A DNA stretch of 64,000 nt from Galerina marginata (taxonomy: Eukaryota; Basidiomycota; Agaricomycetes; Agaricales; Galerinaceae): assembly GCA_023014335.1 (NCBI GenBank), contig JAECYW010000008.1, forward strand, positions 1,116,001 through 1,180,000, in the 5' to 3' direction. The notes under the pieces were generated by a model. It saw nothing but the letters and a program-made list of their open reading frames with translations, did no database searches and was not told the DNA's origin. Each line of letters starts with the position of its first letter. The stretch's first letter is position 1. Position numbers and translations under genes: made by a program. Below are positions 59,886 through 64,000 of the stretch, one piece after another.

Positions 59886-60618
59886 TGACCATAGCACTCA
59901 TTGTACCTTGTTTTTGTCACTCATGTTGTCGCGTTCAATACACTTAGGATGGAGCCTCTCAGTCTCACTCGTAGCAGCGGCAGTCTGTCTGATGATCCAT
60001 TGATTGCATTGCGGAATAGTGGTACAAAACGTAATAACCACACCGGGAGCCTCCGAGCCTGGCCTGAAAGGCCGGAGCACGCTGGACAGGAGCAGCAAGC
60101 GAAATAGACCAGATCTCGCACAAGAAGAACTAGATACTAGGCGTAAAAAGTCGGACTCACGATGCAGGACTATGAGAGAAAAAATAAAGACTTAGTGGCA
60201 AGTTAGCAGCCACTAGTCTTTATGTTTACAATGTGGCGAGTGTGAAGCGGTGCTGGTCATATCAAGGTCAGTATCATTGACGAAGAAACGAGCCGTATTG
60301 AATCAGACCGTGAGATGTAAGCTCAGGCCATCGTAACGCGGTTTCGGATTCATCTCTTGCTTGAGTCCGGCTTTCTTGCATTTCTTTCTTGCGTTGCTCG
60401 TCGTTAGGCTCGGACGCAGGCGTTTGGTGATCTGCGTCATGGCGGTCAAGAATACGCGGTAAGAGGAAAGCTATACAAACTGGGCTTCTTTTTTTCACCG
60501 CCCCTGGTGTCTTCCGGGGCTTTGAAGTTTGCGATGGCTAGATAGCAAGAGATTAACTCAAAGACCAAGATCACAGAACATGACTCACAGGTAAAAAATT
60601 GAGTCTTTGAGGCCTTTG

Positions 60619-60700
60619 GGTAAATATATGCGCGTTACTACTGGTCGAAGAAGACTTTAGGTAAATATATGCGTGTCAATAATGCTCGAAGAAGACTGTG
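60619..60700. repeat. two-copy 41-bp tandem repeat inside the transposon
   Basis: GGTAAATATATGCG begins each copy and TCGAAGAAGACT ends it. The middle differs. The period is 41 bp. Confidence 0.75.
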
Positions 60701-62819
60701 AGCATACCAATTGGTACCAGGTGGATGAAGGATGGGAATGGCGGGGATTAACATAAAATATAACACACTAGACCTTTACCTGTGATCACCGGAAACCGTA
60801 GCTTCGTGTAAGTATAAGCGTTTCTGTAAGAAGCACGAGCTTACCCGATCCTCATCCCAGTCGACGCTATTTCCATATAAAAATCATAAAGGCTGAAAAC
60901 CATCGAGAAATTTACCAGAAGTCAAGGAGTAACCTATTGACAAAACCAGGCAACTCTGCGACGGCACTAGCTAGCATAGCCCCTTCTCAACCTGCAAAGC
61001 AGGGCACACAGGAAAGAGTAAGCTGCTGCGCATACGGCAGGCGCAGTAGAAACCCGCAATCAGGGGATATCAAGGTGATGCTTGCGGGAAGGCGAGCGTT
61101 TGGTGGCGAACCAGCCGTAGAGTCTGGTGGAGGAGGGCGGGGAAAGGCCCGTAGGTGAGGGTGGAACGGACGACATTGTTACCTTGCAAGGGGTAGGAGG
61201 AGGCGACCCATCGTGCTTCGAGGATGTCGATCTCGCCGGTGAGGGCTGCGTGGTTGAAGAGAGAGAGAGGGAACCTGTAAGAAACCACGTTCTCGCAAAA
61301 CAATCACAGTGATGTGACAATGGTCACATGACGTCATTTCCCTAAGTTCGACTTTTAAGTTGTGTCGACTCCTTCATTGACCATCCTACTCATCAGTGCA
61401 CCATTCGACCTATCTTCACAACTGCATCACCCATCTAGCTATACTCGGCGTTCATTGTACAGGACGCCGGCTCAACCGCAGGTCGAATCGTTGACAACCG
61501 CTGCACAGCGCAGCTTCCGAGTCCAATCAAGGTGGGCTAACTGTCGCATCATCAAAAAATCGACAACTTAGCCGCTTTTAGCTTTTGCTTTTGTTCGCTG
61601 AATTTCGCGATGTTAGGTTTTCTTACCTGGGAGTGTCTTTTCTTGCTGGTAATCAACACAGGTACGGAGACCGTCGCAGGTATTGTCGACGGGTAAGCGA
61701 GGGTACCGCTATGGGTATGAAATTCTGTACTTTCACCAAATCCGCATCCGTGAGGTGCGTAGTGGGGTTACTTTAGGCATGCAACATCGGAGTTCGAGCC
61801 TAATAACAATACTCAACGATTTCACGACTTCAATCCGGCTTCCTTTCCGCCATCCACCATTACACCCTCAAACTCAACCTCCGCCCCAGCAATCACTGCC
61901 AACAATCATGACAATAACAACCCTGACAATGACAACCTTAAAAGCACAATCTTTGGTAATGCGACGTAATGCGCCGTAATATGGTGTAGTCGGGTAGCAT
62001 GAGGACTCAGGAGGCCCGGGCAGAGGCGCCAGGTACGTTACCGCCCCCCATTACAAGACAGCTAATGACTTACTCACCCTTTCGTTTTCCGTGCAGGCAT
62101 TGCTCGTTACCCCCTGCCGCTTTCTGTGGCCCCTGCGATGGTCTCTGAAGATTCAAATCGTGACGATGGCACCTGCTAGCGTGGTTACTTTCGATTCTCT
62201 CTATTTTCTCGACAATACAAGCACCATGGAGCTGACACATTCCTGGTGGTGCGCGATGTGCGAAAACATTGCCCAGCCTTTGTGGCAGCGGTGATGCATG
62301 ATGGCTCGACATTGTTGAGGTTGCAACAAACCATCAACTGTCGTCTTAACTGTCGTCTTCTTTGGAGCAGGTGCTATGTTAACCGCCCGTCGTGATTAGT
62401 TGGTGCAGTACATAAACCCTCGCAGATGGTCTCCCACACGTCAATCGACGTCTTGGGTGCATCGGCGAGGCCGCCTTATTTGCCAACCTCTGCTTATACC
62501 ACTGCAACCGTGCTGGTAATTATGGATGTTTGAGCGATTTCTGCCGTTGTTGGGGTGGTTTTCACTCTGGGGCGATGGGGGTGTTATTGACCGGTCTGGA
62601 ATGAACACTCGGACAGAATTCTCTGGGAGCAACAGTGATCCAAACTCTGACACTGACTAGAATATATTCTCAGATCAATGTTCACGACCCAAACAACATG
62701 TACTCGAGTATGCAGTTCTTTTGTCCCTATAACGTGCAAACTATGAAGCGGTCAATGCAACAAAAGTTTTGACCGTGAAACAACTCAGGAAATAATGAGT
62801 GAAAGTGGCACTCACTTCT

Positions 62820-62970
62820 GGCGGGACAAGTGAATTAGACACTCATTTTTTTTCGGATCAGGATTGAGTGTCCGAGACACTCATTTTCGGAGGTTTTAGA
62901 TGAGTGTCGGTGACACTCATTTTGTCGGCACTCAAGATGAGTGTCGAAACACTACTTTGACATGACATGA
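62820..62970. repeat. subterminal repeat array, right end
   Basis: Repeated GAGTGTC / GACACTCAT words (for example GGTGACACTCATTTTG and CACTCAAGATGAGTGTCG), mirroring the left end but more diverged. Confidence 0.75.
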
Positions 62971-62979
62971 GTGTCAAGT

Positions 62980-63011
62980 ACACTGATTCTAAGTGCTTTT
63001 ACTACCCACAG
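62980..63011 (-). repeat. terminal inverted repeat, right
   Basis: 32 bp whose reverse complement begins CTGTGGGTAGTAAAAGCACT. Ends directly at the second TGATGACA. Confidence 0.88.
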
Positions 63012-63630
63012 TGATGACAATTCAGTTCGGATGTGGGATGCCTCAACAGGTGACCAGAAGCATGTGCTGAATGGCCACACACATGTAGTCAACTCAGTTG
63101 CATTTTCAAGTGATGGCAGCTGCATTGTCTCAGGCTCTTGTGACAAATCAGTTCGGGTGTGGGATGCCTCAACAGGTGACCAGAAGCATGTGCTGAATGG
63201 CCACACAGATTCAGTCAGCTCAGTTGCATTTTCAAGTGATGGTAGCCGCATTGTCTCAGGCTCTCATGACAATTCAGTTCGGGTGTGGGATGCCTCAACA
63301 GGTGACCAGAAGCATGTACTGAATGGCCACACAGATTGGGTCAACTCAGTTGCATTTTCAAGTGATGGCAGCCACATCGTCTCTGGCTCTGATGACAAAT
63401 CAGTTCAGGTGTGGGATGCCTCAACAGGTGACCAGAAGCATGTGCTGAATGGCCACACACATGTAGTCAACTCAGTTGCATTTTCAAGTGATGACAGCTG
63501 CATTGTCTCTGGCTCTCACGACAATTCAGTTCGGGTGTGGGATGCCTTAACAGGTGACCAGAAGCATGTGCTGAATGGCCACACAAATTGGGTCACCTCA
63601 GTTGCATTTTCAAGTGATGGCAGCTGCATT
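63012..63630 (+). pseudogene. 3' WD40 fragment of the NACHT-WD40 NLR
   Basis: After the second TGATGACA (63012-63019) the ninth unit resumes at 63020 and the next unit starts at 63097, exactly in phase. Units 10-13 are complete (63097, 63223, 63349, 63475) and a 14th begins at 63601 but breaks after 30 bp (SSDGSCI). The code is open and in the same frame as the part before the transposon. Unit 10 repeats the HTHVV/SCDKS combination of unit 4, a sign of unit shuffling. Without the upstream half this is only a fragment. The frame stops at 63645 in unrelated sequence. Confidence 0.85.
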
Positions 63631-64000
63631 ACGAGTCCCCTTTAGGGAGTCGTTTTTGTAAACCCAGGATTCGTTGCGCAATTATACCGTGGAAATTCCG
63701 GTCGTATATATGGAATTTTTATATTGCAAGCCCCTATAAACCCTGTGTAACGAACCTCTAGTAAGGTACGTCACTATGTGGGGAGTTAACGCCTAAGACG
63801 ATCTGGCGGGCTTTGGTGAGTAGACCTAGGAGTAATCCTTCAGTCTGAGAGCGAACAGAGAAGCTGAGATCGATCGCAGATATATGCTTTGATGAAGTTA
63901 GATCTCTTAGATCTAAGTCTTGGAAAACGCTAAGAACTCTATATTCAAACCTTACACCTGATGCGTGCGCCTCTGCTCCCAGGTAGTACTAGGTTGACAG
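63631..64000. mobile_element. probable second insertion interrupting the WD40 array, edge only
   Basis: At 63631 the repeat array stops mid-unit and unrelated sequence starts with ACGAGTCCCCTTTAGGGAGT, an imperfect hairpin, followed by non-coding sequence to the window end. It could be an LTR or other element, or a rearrangement breakpoint. The other end lies outside the window. Confidence 0.4.

Larger units (their letters stand above)
59652..63011. mobile_element. DNA transposon, 8-bp target duplication, terminal inverted repeats (non-autonomous hAT- or KDZ-like)
   Basis: 3,360 bp, starting CTGTGGGAAGGAAAAGCACT and ending with the inverse of CTGTGGGTAGTAAAAGCACT. 28 of the first 32 positions pair. 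TGATGACA is duplicated on both sides. Removing the element and one duplicate restores GGCTCTGATGACAATTCAGT and an exact 126-bp WD40 unit in frame. Both ends carry arrays of ACTCATCTTGAGT-like words. Inside, only short ORFs are present (for example 59,950-60,107, MEPLSLTRSSGSLSDDPLIA) and no transposase motif could be found. It is therefore a non-autonomous or internally decayed element. An 8-bp duplication fits the hAT and Kyakuja/Dileera/Zisupton groups; which one is not decided by the sequence. Confidence 0.9.

Noticed and set aside
61755..61800. tRNA-like B box (GTTCGAGCC) inside the transposon
   Set aside because: No matching acceptor stem, anticodon arm or convincing A box; probably chance.

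Overview
The window is nuclear DNA of a filamentous basidiomycete, most likely an Agaricomycete. Evidence: genes broken by many 50-80 nt GT-AG introns, a canonical U2 snRNA gene, a BEACH-domain gene, an FHA-RING (Dma1-type) ligase, a DUF4243 questin-oxidase-like gene, a Crinkler-type protein and a NACHT-WD40 NLR. No species can be named from the sequence alone. Exon joins were made by eye, from splice consensus, reading frame and comparison between copies.

Layout. 0.5-1.8 kb: a SAM-dependent methyltransferase. 2.1-10.7 kb: five tandem minus-strand paralogues for small secreted, probably GPI-anchored proteins, each with three exons at conserved positions and with repeated promoter blocks. 11.0-11.3 kb: U2 snRNA with a TATA box. 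11.6-20.6 kb: a large minus-strand BEACH/WD40 gene. 21.2-26.0 kb: a tandem pair of F-box genes whose 5' flanks were copied too. 27.6-31.1 kb: a frame-shifted FHA pseudogene beside an intact FHA-RING gene. 33.3-35.9 kb: a Crinkler-like protein with three N-terminal ubiquitin-like headers, a PD-(D/E)XK-like segment and a kinase-like domain. 36.5-40.8 kb: a divergent pair (DUF4243 oxidase-like; VWA protein) whose shared 5' region holds an inverted repeat. 41.4-55.2 kb: poorly conserved and repeat-rich, with a hypothetical gene, a 5'-truncated retroposon, decayed duplicated blocks, a zinc-finger gene fused to a basidiomycete-type domain, and a coiled-coil gene. 55.4-63.6 kb: a NACHT-WD40 NLR.

The most striking feature is in the NLR. 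Its WD40 region is an exact array of 126-bp units (13 complete, plus a broken 14th) that differ mainly at a few codons. The ninth unit is split by a 3,360-bp DNA transposon with about 32-bp terminal inverted repeats, an 8-bp target duplication (TGATGACA) and dense subterminal ACTCATCTTGAGT-type repeats. Removing the element and one duplication copy restores an exact 126-bp unit. The same gene carries an in-frame TGA between the NACHT and WD40 parts, and the array breaks off again at 63,631 in what looks like a second insertion. The right part of the window therefore looks like a fast-evolving recognition/defence locus (NLR, Crinkler-like kinase, F-box family) being reshaped by duplication and transposons, next to conserved housekeeping genes (U2, BEACH, FHA-RING).
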